In this document: one piece after another, positions 25,768-36,892 of the stretch
How the letters are laid out: every line of letters begins with the position of its first letter
Position numbering within the stretch: the stretch's first letter is position 1
Assembly: GCA_907164885.2 (NCBI GenBank)
Contig: OU015496.1
Location: forward strand, 181,750,128 to 181,814,127
Length of the DNA stretch: 64,000 bases
From: Dolomedes plantarius
Lineage: Eukaryota; Arthropoda; Arachnida; Araneae; Dolomedidae
Direction: 5' to 3'
Notes under the pieces: generated by a model
What the model was told of the DNA's origin: nothing
The model's database searches: none
What the model saw: the letters and a program-made list of their open reading frames with translations, nothing else
Made by a program: the position numbers and the translations under genes

Positions 25768-26511
25768 CAGTCGGACCTCTATTTAACGAACCTCTATTTT
25801 GCGAACTTTTCCTTGGAACCAAGAACATTTTGCGAATTTCTTCGTAAAATAACCTTCAAATAGCGAAGTGCATTCTCTATTTAACGAACTTTTTCTTGTG
25901 ATCCAATATTTTTTTTCCTCCATATTTCTCAAAATATGTCTGAACATTTCAAACTTATTCTTTCTTTTAACACATTAACTCTCTTTTAACACATTCCGAC
26001 GTGAATTACAGTTTGAAGAAAATACGCCTGATAGGGGTTTTTAGTACATTGCAAAGATGCGAGACGTATTATGAGAGAAAATCATTTTTTCAAGTAAAAA
26101 ATTTTGACAAAATTAAGAGACTTTATTAGTTATTAGATTTAAGGACACATGAGGTAATATGCTTAAAATTACTTGTTATAATAAATGCGATAATGTCATT
26201 AAAATTCATTAATTTTAATATAATTTTTTTTAATCGAAAATACAGTGTATTCCCGGACAATGTTTTGTTTTTTTCTTGTTTTCCTTGCAGATTTCTGTTT
26301 GAGGGGTAAGATATATAAAAGAAATAGGCATTGATTTACAAAATAAAGGTGTGATGAATTACTTTTATTAATAATATTTAGTGTTTATGAATTTAAAATC
26401 TCTTTTGTGTAGTTTAAAGTATTTTATAAGGTGAATCTCTGTTTAACGAATTTTCCATATAACGAACTTTTTTTCGGGATTTAGTGACTTCGTTAAATAG
26501 AGGTCTGACTG
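25768..26511. mobile_element. pogo/Tigger-like MITE
   Basis: 744 bp flanked by TA. Terminal inverted repeats are CAGTCGGACCTCTATTTAAC and, inward from the right, CAGTCAGACCTCTATTTAAC. Internal motifs repeat the 'TTTAACGAAC' theme. It has no transposase. Confidence 0.9.
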
Positions 26512-26513
26512 TA

Positions 26514-26992
26514 TATTTAAATTGAAAGGATCCTCATAAATAGACGTATTACTTTTGAGAATTCAGTTCTCTGTAAAACCGCCAATTAGGATCTATCCGA
26601 TTCAGCGAATAGTAAAAAGACCCCATAGCGTTCTTAAACGCTATTTTTAAAATTTTATCCATGTTTGAGTCTTTAATCTAAAAGAGAAATTTTAAAAATA
26701 AATAAATAAATAACACGTGATAAAAATTCACCTCATAATACCTTAAGGAAATAATTTTATTTTGCTAAATAAGTTTGCTAGTTAAGTTTTCTTCAAGCTC
26801 GCAGTCCCAACAAATTTCTATCTACTCCACAAAATTCGCGTTGACAGAGCTCAGGAGCATGATCAGACGTCTCTGCATCAGAGGGGTTAGTCTCTATCAC
26901 TTACTTTTCTTTTTTTTTTTTACCCTGAATTGGCGAAAAAAATTAGATCAAATATATTAAGGGAGGACTGTAGAATTTGAATCTTTCATAAG
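26514..26992. other. intergenic, no recognised content
   Basis: AT-rich sequence; nothing recognised. Confidence 0.6.
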
Positions 26993-27064
26993 TCCTCTGT
27001 GGTATAGTGGTCAGTTTCCCCGCCTGTCACGTGGGAGACCGGGGTTCGATTCCCCGCCGGAGAG
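26993..27064 (+). tRNA. tRNA-Asp (anticodon GTC)
   Basis: 72 nt, the usual length for animal tRNA-Asp. It has A-box TGGTATAGTGG, anticodon arm CCCGCCTGTCACGTGGG with GTC, and a perfect T arm CGGGGTTCGATTCCCCG with its B-box. A T4 terminator follows at 27068-27071. Two acceptor-stem pairs are non-Watson-Crick (positions 3:70 C-A and 6:67 T-C), so it may be weakened or a recent pseudogene. Confidence 0.85.
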
Positions 27065-27501
27065 GACTTTTCTTTTCTAGCTCATCTAAATGGTGCACCC
27101 ATAATAAAGTAGCCAGTAAGACATCGTGGTAAATAACAAAAGGAGAATGTCTCGCGACAAGTGCCTCAATATTAGGAAGTAAAAAGAAGTTGCAAAAAAG
27201 ACTCTCCGATTTGCCAATAATCTGTATAATAAACTATCGCATACGAGCAGTGAAATTTTAATTTCCCTTCCCTCCTTTTTTGGTAGTGTGATTTTTAAAT
27301 ACTGCTTGGGCTTCTTTAAAAGAACGTTTGAACCACTGGAAATCCATTGTAATCATTTCAGTACCTTAAGGATGTAGACAGAGGGGCTCCTACAAGCATA
27401 CCTGCCACCTTTTGTATGCTCCCTAAGAGGGGATAATACTAAAACATTCATCACTTGGCCAGGATTCGAATTCAATCTCATGCGGTGGCAGTCCATTATA
27501 C
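27065..27501. other. intergenic; possible tRNA-like SINE remnant on the minus strand
   Basis: On the minus strand GATTCGAATCCTGG-like sequence near 27460-27475 resembles a B-box, and across the following hAT insertion CCGCCCGTGTTGTATAATGG resembles an A-box. The hAT element may therefore have landed in an old SINE. Weak. Confidence 0.3.
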
Positions 27502-27931
27502 CAGTGGTGCGCAAACCTTTTTTCAACCACGACCCACTTTCTTTGAATAAAAAAACACTCGACCCCCAATGAAAATTTTCTGGTACTTGCAAACATTTTT
27601 TACAAAACAGAAAAATATAATGCAAAAAATATATATAATGCTACATTTTGACACAATTAAAAAAAAAGGTGTCAAAATGTAGAATTTGGGCATTGAACTG
27701 TAGATTTTTGCCACACATTTACTTTGAACAATAACAATTAAAAAATATCTTGTTTACCTACTACACTTGCTTTTGGCAAATCGAATGCGTCTAAAACTTC
27801 ATATTTAAATATTAATAATATTTTTTATTGAATAATTCAGTGAGATATAAATTTACTTCAAACTATCCGCGACACCTGCAGTTTTTTCACTGCCCCCTTG
27901 TGAGTCACGACCCATAGTTTGCGCCCCACTG
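27502..27931. mobile_element. hAT-type MITE
   Basis: 430 bp with ends CAGTGGTGCGCAAACC and, inward from the right, CAGTGGGGCGCAAACT, and a perfect 8-bp duplication CATTATAC (27494-27501, 27932-27939). Confidence 0.93.
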
Positions 27932-27939
27932 CATTATAC

Positions 27940-28869
27940 AACACGGGCGGATTGTGGTGCATTCTAAAAATGATGTTAATAATTTAAAAAGCAATATTTT
28001 ACGTTTAGTTGATCGCAATTCAAGATTCGAAATTAATCTACTGACTTCAACTCAACAGTTGTATCATGACAACACACTACTTCATGCTCTGGTAGCAATA
28101 GAGACCAAAACCTCGGAAGCCTTCCTCCTTTAATCTCCCCCAAGATTAAAACCGGGTTCGGAAGTTTTTACGCACCCAGGATTTAATCTTGGGGGGGGGG
28201 GGGAGAGGGGGGCGTTGAACGGATAGAAATATTTATAATGCAATTTCTATTTCTTTCGGGGGGGGGGGGGCAGGGCCCCTTACCCCCCCCCCCCCCCCCC
28301 CCCGTCAGTGCCACTGCTATGGGCACAGATAAGATAATCCTCCTCTGGGTTAAGTCGTTTTTTATTAAAAATAGCAACAAAGTAAAATGCCGGGAATAAG
28401 CTTCTCTCAAATTAAACATTTACATTATTTTAATTATTCCGATATTTTTTATGTTATCCTTTTAAAGGACTGTCTCCGACAATTCTTTGTGAATGAGGAC
28501 TCGTAATTTTGCAGACAGACGCACGACAACTCAGCTTTTGGCGCCAGATATCGTCATATTAACATTTTTGAGATCTTTTTTTTTTTTCTCATTTTATCAC
28601 TGTCATTCTAAAGAAAAGCGTATCTCCTCCAAAATCAGCCGTAAAACTGCTTTCATATCGTTATAAATATATTTTTTTTTCGATAAGGGAAACACTCAAA
28701 ACAACAACAAAAAGAGAGGCGATTTTCGCTGCATCTACGATGAAACGCAGAGAAGTTTAAAGAAATGTAACTCATGAACTTTGAAACTCATATATTTTAA
28801 TTGGGAGATATGGGAAAGAATTAATGGCTGAAATTGTAAAATCATCAAACAATTTTGTGCTGTGACGGG
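27940..28869. other. intergenic with long G and C homopolymers
   Basis: Holds poly-G runs at about 28190-28202 and 28259-28270 and a poly-C run of over 20 at about 28285-28303. The ORF across them is low-complexity. No gene recognised. Confidence 0.75.
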
Positions 28870-28873
28870 TTAA

Positions 28874-29296
28874 GGCTGCTGTGTACTAACCCTATTGTAT
28901 TCAATCACCTAAATGTTTACCTATGGAGAAATTTTGTCTACTTTTTACAGCTACATAAATACTGATAATCTTATAAAAATGGTATTTTCAGATAGCCTGA
29001 ACTTTCCCGCACCTTGCAACAGGATTCATTTTATAAATTTCGTCCACCAAAGGAATTTAGGAGCAATTAAAACACACTATACCAGATTTTTCCCCGAATA
29101 ATTTAAATTTTAAAATATCATTTGCATTTTTTTCAAAACGGAAAATGCCCTAAGGTGTAAATTTTCTTTCTGTATTACAGAGTACAATTTAAAAAAGAAA
29201 AGAATCTTTAGATCCAATTCGGCAATCCTTGGACAAATTTTCTCCATGGGTCAACATGGAGGTGAGCGAATTCAATAGGGTTAGTACACAGCAGCC
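28874..29296. mobile_element. TTAA-target MITE
   Basis: 423 bp flanked by TTAA (28870-28873, 29297-29300). Perfect inverted ends GGCTGCTGTGTACTAACCCT. A second, longer member of the family is at 60037-60589. Confidence 0.93.
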
Positions 29297-29300
29297 TTAA

Positions 29301-30290
29301 GCAAAGGTTAAGGTTTTAAGGGTAACCAAGTTTTTGGGCCTCACATATCCCCTTTAGATCTGAATTCCAGTATTTTTCACCAGTTTCGGTTTTTTAGTTT
29401 TCGGTTCTATTTCCCTTTTGTTATTATTATTGGCATCAAGCGGGCGCCTAGTGCCCGGATGTGGTAATCCACACCATCTGATATTGAATCATTCAATCAA
29501 TTCAGCATTTGATGAACGTTTCGAATTGATGTGTACTCTGAACTCCTGGTTATCTGGGAGCTGATTATTATTTTTCGTGCATATCAATCAATGCATCACA
29601 AATGAAAAATATTAAAAAGAAAATACAAACTGTCCAAAAGATTGTCAGTATAGCTCGTAAAAACAAAAAGTACATAATAGATTTTTATTTCCTTGTGTAT
29701 AACTAAAAAACGAATGTGCATCTTTTTATCACTTTTGTAGTCAAATAATAAAACTTTTGTAAATCCTATATTCCCTTACATGCACTCCACATTATAATAC
29801 TCTCAATGTTACTGCCTGAATATTTCATTTTTATTTATTTATTTATTTTACAAAGTCAGTGTCATTTCCGAATTATTACCTATTTTTCGTTTTTTTTGTG
29901 TGTGTGCACACGAAGATTAGTTTGCACGGATAATCAGAAATTCGATGTATTTCAAACTCCGTCAATCCGAAGTGTATCATCCATAAAACCACTTGGATCT
30001 TCTTAAGATTGATTTCAAATTGTTTTCTCATACAATTAAAAGAATTAAAATGCATGGAAATCTCCAAACAGTGCAGAACTGTTAAAAGGGACCAGTTTAT
30101 GGCTCCGTTATCATTCAATACAACTTTTTTTTTTTTTCTCTTTAAGAAAGCTATTATTATCTAAGAACGAAACTATCAGCATTGGATTTTGAAACATTTT
30201 CTCTAGGGTATGTATATTACCATCCACTTCTTTTCCTTGAGATCCTGTCGCATTCTTTTCAGGACCCTAGTACCAATATTATGCTTAATT
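29301..30290. other. intergenic, no recognised content
   Basis: Includes a (TTTA)n tract near 29830-29848. No gene recognised. Confidence 0.6.
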
Positions 30291-30504
30291 TTAACGTAGG
30301 ATTACATTCCTCAATAACGGTCCTGCGGAGAGAAAAAGAAATTGTCTCCTGCGTCGCGAGTTATAATTTTGGCAGCGCGCCAAACCCAGTAGCAGTAAAC
30401 AATTAAAAACAGAAAAGTACCAAAATGCGTTTAAATAATAAAAAAAAAATATATAAAAAAATAAAAAAAAAAAGGTAAGCAAACGATCAGTAATCCTACG
30501 TTAA
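30291..30504. mobile_element. 214-bp MITE with TTAACGTAGGATTAC ends
   Basis: Perfect 15-bp inverted repeats TTAACGTAGGATTAC / GTAATCCTACGTTAA. The inner segment (about 30300-30425) reappears inverted at about 51585-51745. Confidence 0.7.
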
Positions 30505-31303
30505 TAATCCGCGGTAGTTTCGTTAGAGGAGACTACCCGAAATTTTTTTACTATTTATCTGAACTCGCGGTTTTTCAGGCTAATTGATGAATGCGCTTGC
30601 ACAGAAAACTTAAAAACACAGGTAACATAAAAACTGGCCATTTTTAGGATGTAGAGATCCAAGAGATGCACAAAATTTGATTTTTTATTGCTTGGGGAGT
30701 TAGTTAATTTTATTCTCGATTACTATCTAACCTTTTAAAATGTTTCGAACTTTCATTAATATTGTTTCAAAAGCGAATCAGGGAATTTTGTTCGAACCCG
30801 ATAAGAAAACATCTGCCCTCAGCTTCAGGTTACTCCAAAACAGACGGAGAAAAGTGTTTTTCCTCACTTTCGAAAGATGAGTGTACCAGAAACTATGACG
30901 CTGTACAGAAGAAATAGAGAAAATGATCAGTGGGTCAATAGCTAAACTTATAACACCTATGATGATGCAATAGGCATTCGACTTCTGTTGGAAGAGTAGC
31001 CCATAAAACTCGTCTATCAAGACGCTCGTCAGACGATTAAAAAGAGAAATAGAATATAAACAGTTTTATACCTACAATACTCAACAAGTACAAAAGGTAA
31101 TATGGAGTTTTCTGTCTCAGATACCTCTGGACATGTAAGTAAAGGTTGCAATAATACGTTACAAATGCTTTTTAAGCTGATAGGAGTGCCTCAACCACTT
31201 AGGAGCACGTTATATAGAACATTACACTGAATTTCGATGTTTGATTACCCGTTTGCCAGTAAAATGTCTTTCCCGATTCAAGTAGCTAAAAACATAGGGC
31301 CTA
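30505..31303. other. intergenic, no recognised content
   Basis: No gene or element ends were recognised. Confidence 0.6.
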
Positions 31304-32697
31304 CAGGTCCTGATTTTCCATTAGGCCCAGTAGGCCTGGGCCTAGAGGCCCTCCAAAATTTTTATTTTAAAAGAGAAAACAGAAAAAATTCCCAATTAAA
31401 ATTTTTTTTTAATTTTGCCTTTTTTAATAGTAATTTTTTTTAGATATCCTTTCACATTTTTTCAAACAATTTTCTAAACAAGTTGCAAATCTGCCGGATG
31501 ACAGCATTTAACAATAAACATAAAATAAAGCAGTTTTTAATGATTAGTTTTGTCTGTTCATCAAATTTACATAAAAGGTAAGTGCGCTTGATTTTATTTA
31601 TTTTCTAATTTGTGAAAAGTGAATTATGAGGTTAAAAAATTATTGATTAATATTATTAAAGGTTTGACTACTATTGATTGGTTCATCATATGTATATTTA
31701 TATGTATAGTTCATTAGTTCATCATATGTATGGTATAGTGCAGAGGTGGGGAACCTTTTTACCATTAGAGGCTACATGTAAATTAGGTAGTAATAAAGGA
31801 GGCCGCATAAGTTGATGAACCTATAAATGCGACTTTTATGAAATTATTATAGTTAGATATAGTTTTAACAATTTGGTGCATTATATAGAAAAATAACAAA
31901 AAAAAATTAAGTCCTTATTTATTTATTATTTGACATAAAAAGTTACAATATAAAATATTTTTGTATTAACATAAGGATAAAAACTTGTTATAACATTAAT
32001 CATTAATTATTACTTTTTTTTTGCAGAAAAAATACGTTTTAACGTACATGGAGTCAGTCACAACAATAATAGTAAGAAAATAGTTTTTGTGTAGAGATCA
32101 TATAACATGTCTGGTAGTATTGCTAAGAAACTCTGAGCATTAAATTGCATATAAAGTGTAGTTAAAGTATCATACAATCAAGGTAAAGGAAGCTCATTTG
32201 GATAAATATTCAACTGTAGCGACTTTAGACAGCAATTTCAAAATGTCAACTTTATTTTGGCCAACACTGTACATACATTCATGCCGTTCTTTATTTAATT
32301 CTATAGATTTGGAAATTATTGTAATCTATATAATTAAATATTAATTAATACAAGAGCTGGTTTTTATGACGACCGCAAGAGAAGATCACGGAAGCCGCAC
32401 GTTCCCCACCTCTGGTATAGTGTATATAAGTTTTTCTGGTTGCATTGTATTTGGGTTTTAATGAGGAAGTTAATATGGTGTATTGCTTTTTGTTATTTGA
32501 TAATGTTCTAGACTTCTACGCTTCGAATAGCCAATTCTTGGAAAAATGGTACTTTCACAATAATTCGTATTTTTTTTATTTATTCATTTATTTATTTTTA
32601 ATAGTGTGTGTGTCAATTTTGGAAATTTTATGCCCACATGAGTGTTAGGGGGGCCCGAGTTGTGCCTATAGTCAAGAATTTTCTAAATCGGGACCTG
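31304..32697. mobile_element. hAT-type element containing a second hAT MITE
   Basis: Left end CAGGTCCTGATTTTCC, right end inward CAGGTCCCGATTTAGA. The 8-bp flanks AGGGCCTA and AGGGCCTG match at seven of eight positions. Both ends carry the 'AGGCC...GGGCCC' subterminal theme. No transposase was seen. It is interrupted by the MITE at 31741-32414. Confidence 0.78.
31741..32414. mobile_element. nested hAT-type MITE
   Basis: 674 bp with perfect ends CAGAGGTGGGGAAC and 8-bp duplication GTATAGTG (31733-31740, 32415-32422). It lies wholly inside the 31304-32697 element and is therefore younger. Confidence 0.94.
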
Positions 32698-32880
32698 AGG
32701 GCCTGTTCACATAAGAGTCCGGTAGTGGAAGTGTTAAAGTATTGAAATATATTTAACCAATGACAAACCTCCAAACGATTAGCAACGAAATTTTTAACGC
32801 TTAGGATTGGTTTATTTCCGTCTCAGCACCATCTTTCCTTTTACGCTTCCGCTACCGTACTCTTATGTGAACAGGCCTTA
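32698..32880. mobile_element. short MITE, left end split by a hAT element
   Basis: Inverted ends GGCCTGTTCACATAAGAGT and its complement about 180 bp apart. The GGCCTGTTCAC end is like that of PIF/Harbinger-type MITEs. The first bases coincide with the target duplication of the neighbouring hAT element, so the original left flank now lies at about 31296. Confidence 0.7.
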
Positions 32881-33600
32881 ATTCTTACATTCTAAATCAG
32901 CCTCTGCAGACTATTACTTATCGAAAATGCCTATGTAATTATTCTGATTATAAACCTTTCTTAGATTTTATAATATTGTTACTAAGTTTCTTGCAGCTGG
33001 AATCGGTAATTTAAATTAAGATAATGCTATAGCATCGTAAGTTTGAAGGTTAAAATATTTGTTCTGCACTAAATTTCCAAGAGATCTAGTATCAAGTAAC
33101 AAAATGAAATTCTTTACCCATTCCAAAATGGACAATACTCGATTTAATGACGATCTAGATTCATTCAATGCAGAAAAATAAATCAACAATAGTTTTAAAT
33201 TTCGAAACTCCATTTATAACGATTGTGTGCTAGTTTTAAATTTCAAATTTCGAAACTCCATTAAATGATTGTGTGCTCCATATAATGATTGTGTGCTAGG
33301 ACCGAGATTTGATCCCGATTCAACTGACCTCAAGGCTAAAATTCTACAAATAGAACCATGCTGGCGATGTGAGGAACTCCCCTTTTACGGCCGTTATTTC
33401 TCCTATATTTTCAATTTACTTTTTACGGTCAATGAAACAAGACGCTGGCCAATTCATATCTTTATGTATTTATTCCTTTTATACATCGAATATATTTTCC
33501 AGTAGGTATTAAAATATTTTTCTTCGTGAATGTTTTATACATCATAGTTCTTTCAATCGGTTTGATGTCACTGGAATGACCACTTCTCAAGACCTGGAAT
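32881..33600. other. intergenic with short tandem duplications
   Basis: Around 33205-33300 the phrases TTTCGAAACTCCATT and GATTGTGTGCT recur two to three times in direct order. Nothing else was recognised. Confidence 0.6.
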
Positions 33601-34161
33601 CAGGCTCAGATTTCCGCATGGGCAAGAGGGGCACTTGCCCAGGGCCCCCAAAATTATGGGGCCACTAATTAAGTATTAAGTTGTACATAATTTTGAAAAT
33701 TTGGTTTTTGGTTAATACAGTAAATGGGGGCAGTGGCAGATACAGAAAAAAATCCTGGGTGGGGCACAGTGCACCCGCTATAGTGAAAGCATAGTTACAT
33801 CCGTAAACGTTTATTTTATTTATTTATTCTTTTTTTTTTGGGGGGGGGGGGGGGGTAATAACTTCAGACTGTGATCTATTTTGAATTTTAAGAGAAAATT
33901 TCATTAATTTATTTATTAACATTAAAAAGTAAATTAATAAATTAACACTTATTATTGTTTTATTTAAAATTTTTGACTTGGTCGAAATTTTTTTGAATAT
34001 CCAGTCCAAATTTATGGAGGACCTGGGTGAATGTCCCACATGTTCATGTGGAAATCTGGTCCTGTGGGGGGGGGCATGTGCCCCTCCCTGTGGATCTGTC
34101 CTTGGAGGGGCTCCCAAAGTCTGCTTTGCCCAGGGCCCCATTGGGTCAAAGTCGGGCCCTG
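33601..34161. mobile_element. hAT-type non-autonomous element
   Basis: Starts CAGGCTCAGATTTCC and ends GTCGGGCCCTG, with an 8-bp duplication CCTGGAAT on both sides (right copy 34162-34169; the left boundary may be off by one). GC-rich subterminal 'GGGCAA...GGGCCC' blocks are typical of this hAT group. A poly-G run lies at about 33839-33855. Confidence 0.8.
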
Positions 34162-34164
34162 CCT

Positions 34165-34240
34165 GGAATCGAGACCGGGCCTACACACCACATCGAGGTT
34201 AGTATTCTACTAACTGTACTATCTCAGCGATCTGAGGAAT
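34165..34240 (-). repeat. possible tRNA-derived SINE head
   Basis: On the minus strand TAGTACAGTTAGTAG and, 30 bases on, GGTCTCGATTCC resemble A and B boxes. The body and tail are not defined, and the hAT element abuts it. Confidence 0.35.
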
Positions 34241-34295
34241 TCTCATTTTTTTCCTACCTCCACTCTTCTCACTTATTATGAAATAACTTTACTGA

Positions 34296-34653
34296 TTAAA
34301 TCCGTTGATAATGGTACGTAAAATTTACGTCGTTAAAACTCATGTTTCTTTTTCTCGCGAACTTCGGTCCTGTGTCTTCTTTTCGTTTTTTTTTCCCTCT
34401 CCCGACTTAATCCTCTTTTTTATTTTTTAATTAAATTTCTTATACTTTCAAACTAAGAACGCCATTACGCATCGTTAAATCCGTTGATAATGGTACGTAA
34501 AATTTACGTCATTAAACTCATGTTTCTTTTTCTCGCGAACTTCGGTCCTGTGTCTTCTTTTCGTTTTTTCCCCCTCTCCCGACTTAATCCTCTTTTTTAT
34601 TTTTTAATAGAATTTCTTACACTTTCAAACTAACAACGCCATTACGCATCGTA
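34296..34653. repeat. tandem duplication, period 179 bp
   Basis: Two adjacent copies beginning TTAAATCCGTTGATAATGG and ending near GCCATTACGCATCG, almost identical. The second differs by small T-tract and single-base changes. Confidence 0.92.
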
Positions 34654-34942
34654 TCGAATTCTGTAAGCTCATCTGCCTAGACTTATTACGAGAGCTTGCA
34701 TCATGTTACGGAGCGCCGTATCTGTAATCAATTTATGCCCTTTCAGAAGCAGAGTCTGCGCTTGCTTGCAGTTATTTGTGCCGTATCAAAGACCTATCTA
34801 CTATACTGGCTGTTTTTCACTTTTAATTAATTTTTTTCCCCACTGCGTCCAGTTTACATAATTTTGAGTAGCAAGAAAATGTTTTCGTCCGTCATACATA
34901 CACAAATATTTGTAGGAGTGTGATATTTTCTTGTAATAAATA

Positions 34943-35104
34943 CAGTCGATTTCGGTTAATTGGAACACCGGTTAATCAGACCAGCCGCTTATTCGGACCG
35001 AATCCCGCCTTGTAACATAAGGCATGTTCGTTTAATCAGACCAGCCGGTTATTAGGACCAAAATGATCGCGTCCCGATGTGGTCCGATTAATCGGAATCG
35101 ACTG
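34943..35104. mobile_element. pogo/Tigger-like MITE
   Basis: 162 bp flanked by TA. Ends CAGTCGATTTCGGTTAAT and, inward from the right, CAGTCGATTCCGATTAAT. Confidence 0.9.
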
Positions 35105-35442
35105 TACATATATATGATGAATAAATTCATCATATATATGTATCTAAGCAATGTTTATACATAGGCAATATTTATACATAACTAGCTGAAAACCCGTACT
35201 TCGCTACGGAGTACATACAAATTAAATACAACGGTCAATGTATGCAATCAATGCCAAATTTATATATATATTATATAATAAATACGACGATCAATGTATA
35301 CAATGAGGAATTTGCACGTTTTTTTATTTTACATTTATGATATAGAAAATAGAAAAATATGATCGAAAGCATCTTTTTTTTTTAGTTTTAGAACTCTAAA
35401 AGTTAACATAATTTGTTTTTAAACGCGCACTATTTACTTTGT

Positions 35443-35510
35443 CTCAAAAACGCTACTTTTCCTACGCGGATACATGTGACGTCACAATGCACTATGGCGA
35501 ATTTGTTTAC
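35443..35510 (+). promoter_or_regulatory. left subterminal promoter-like block with TGACGTCA
   Basis: CTCAAAAACGCTAC, then TGACGTCAC (35477-35485), ATGCACTATGG, and TTTGTTTAC, ending 65 bases before the THAP start codon. The same order occurs inverted at 38146-38090. TGACGTCA is a perfect CRE-type palindrome. Confidence 0.6.
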
Positions 35511-35575
35511 TTCGGTGTTTGGATTGTGTTGCGTAGTTTGAGTTTGATATCTAGTGTTTTTTCTTTATTTTTAAG

Positions 35576-35761
35576 ATGTCAAAGTGTGTTACAGAAAATT
35601 TTAAATATTGTTTAGTACCTTGCTGCACAAGCACAACGGTAAATACACCTGGAAAGCTTTTTTTTAGTGTTCCAACAGATAATGTCAAAAGGAAATCATG
35701 GACAGTTGCAATGAAACGCGACGAAAAAAAAAAATCCTCATTCAATAATTTTTTAATTTAG
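35576..35761 (+). pseudogene. THAP-domain ORF, truncated
   Basis: 61 codons. KYCLVPCCTSTTVNTPGKLF followed by FSVPTDNVKRKSW is the first half of a THAP zinc-finger: the first cysteine pair, then the conserved T-P-x-K-L-F, V-P and W. The closing C-x2-H-F half is missing; after M-K-R-D the frame runs into A-rich sequence and stops. A spliced second exon was not seen. THAP domains bind DNA in P-element and Kolobok transposases and in many host factors. Here it is transcribed inward from the left end, just behind the subterminal CRE-like block. Confidence 0.75.
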
Positions 35762-36275
35762 CTATAATTGTGAGTTTTAATGTGATACAGATGATTTGCC
35801 AAATCATTGCAGCAAATATGAATTTAAAATACAAGTTTTGACATTTTCCACTTAAATAAATATTTAAATATATTTGTAAACACAACGAGTTTTGTTATGA
35901 GTTATATTCTCCAGATGGTGAATTCCACCTAACATGAAACCATTACGAAAGAAAATCATTTTAAACAAATTATTAAGTGTTATATATCATTGGAAAGCTT
36001 ATGACCTCTAGAACTAGAACGTACTATTGCTTTTTCCTTATATTAAGTTTGTTTTGTAGGGGATGTAATGGGAAAATATCTATTTGTAAGTTTTTTTAGC
36101 AAGTAAAATTATCATTTTTATACCTTATTACTTACGTAAATTATGCCACTGAATTTAATTGGAGTAAATTTAATATTAATGTAAAAACTATAAAAGTAAA
36201 ATAAATGCATGTTTGTGACTGTTTTGAATATAAATAGCCTAGTTAAGGGTACAGTTGCAGCATCATGTATTATAT

Positions 36276-36668
36276 GTAACATCTGTTACAAATAGTTTTA
36301 ATATTTTTTATTACAGAAAAAAATGACTGATTTTTTATGTCAAGGTTCTGATAAATTACAGGCATGTCTTGTGATGTTATTTTTAAAATTTTTGAACAAA
36401 TTGACATAATAGATTCACAGATTTTTTTATCTTATGATGCTATAGTACAAATGATGTTCCATTTTATGTAGCATCCGTTACATTAAAGATTTTTTTTTTC
36501 AGCTTAAATACACCAGAAATAAATTTTGAAACCTGTCAAGTTTATCTTTAGTTTTTATCAGGAATTGGTTTTATCAGGAAAAAATAATACTCTCCTATTT
36601 TGAAGCATTAATATGCATCTCATAATCTTTTTATAATTTATTTTGTGTTTGAATGTAACGTCCGTTAC
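36276..36668. repeat. three spaced GTAAC-N4-GTTAC palindromes
   Basis: GTAACATCTGTTAC (36276-36289), GTAGCATCCGTTAC (36468-36481) and GTAACGTCCGTTAC (36655-36668), about 190 bp apart between the two convergent genes. Possible protein-binding sites; function unknown. Confidence 0.5.
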
Positions 36669-36892
36669 AATGGAATTCACCAGATGCTGGGTTGGGGGTA
36701 GGTGATGAAATTTAAAAATAAATACAATTTGTGTGCAAAATGTGACAAAAGCATAAAATATATTAATTATTTTGTAAGTTTATTTTTAATTAATCTTTTT
36801 ACACTAGTTTTGGGTGCTAGTTTTTTACATAAAATGTATAAAGTATTGTATTAAAAAGATTTTTTTATAACTGCTGAAGTATTTCTAATTAT

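Noticed and set aside
28183..28419. Gly/Pro-rich ORF
   Set aside because: Produced by G and C homopolymers of uncertain length.
33824..34281. Overlapping ORFs on both strands at 33.8-34.3 kb
   Set aside because: They fall on the GC-rich end of the hAT element at 33601-34161 and have no coding pattern.
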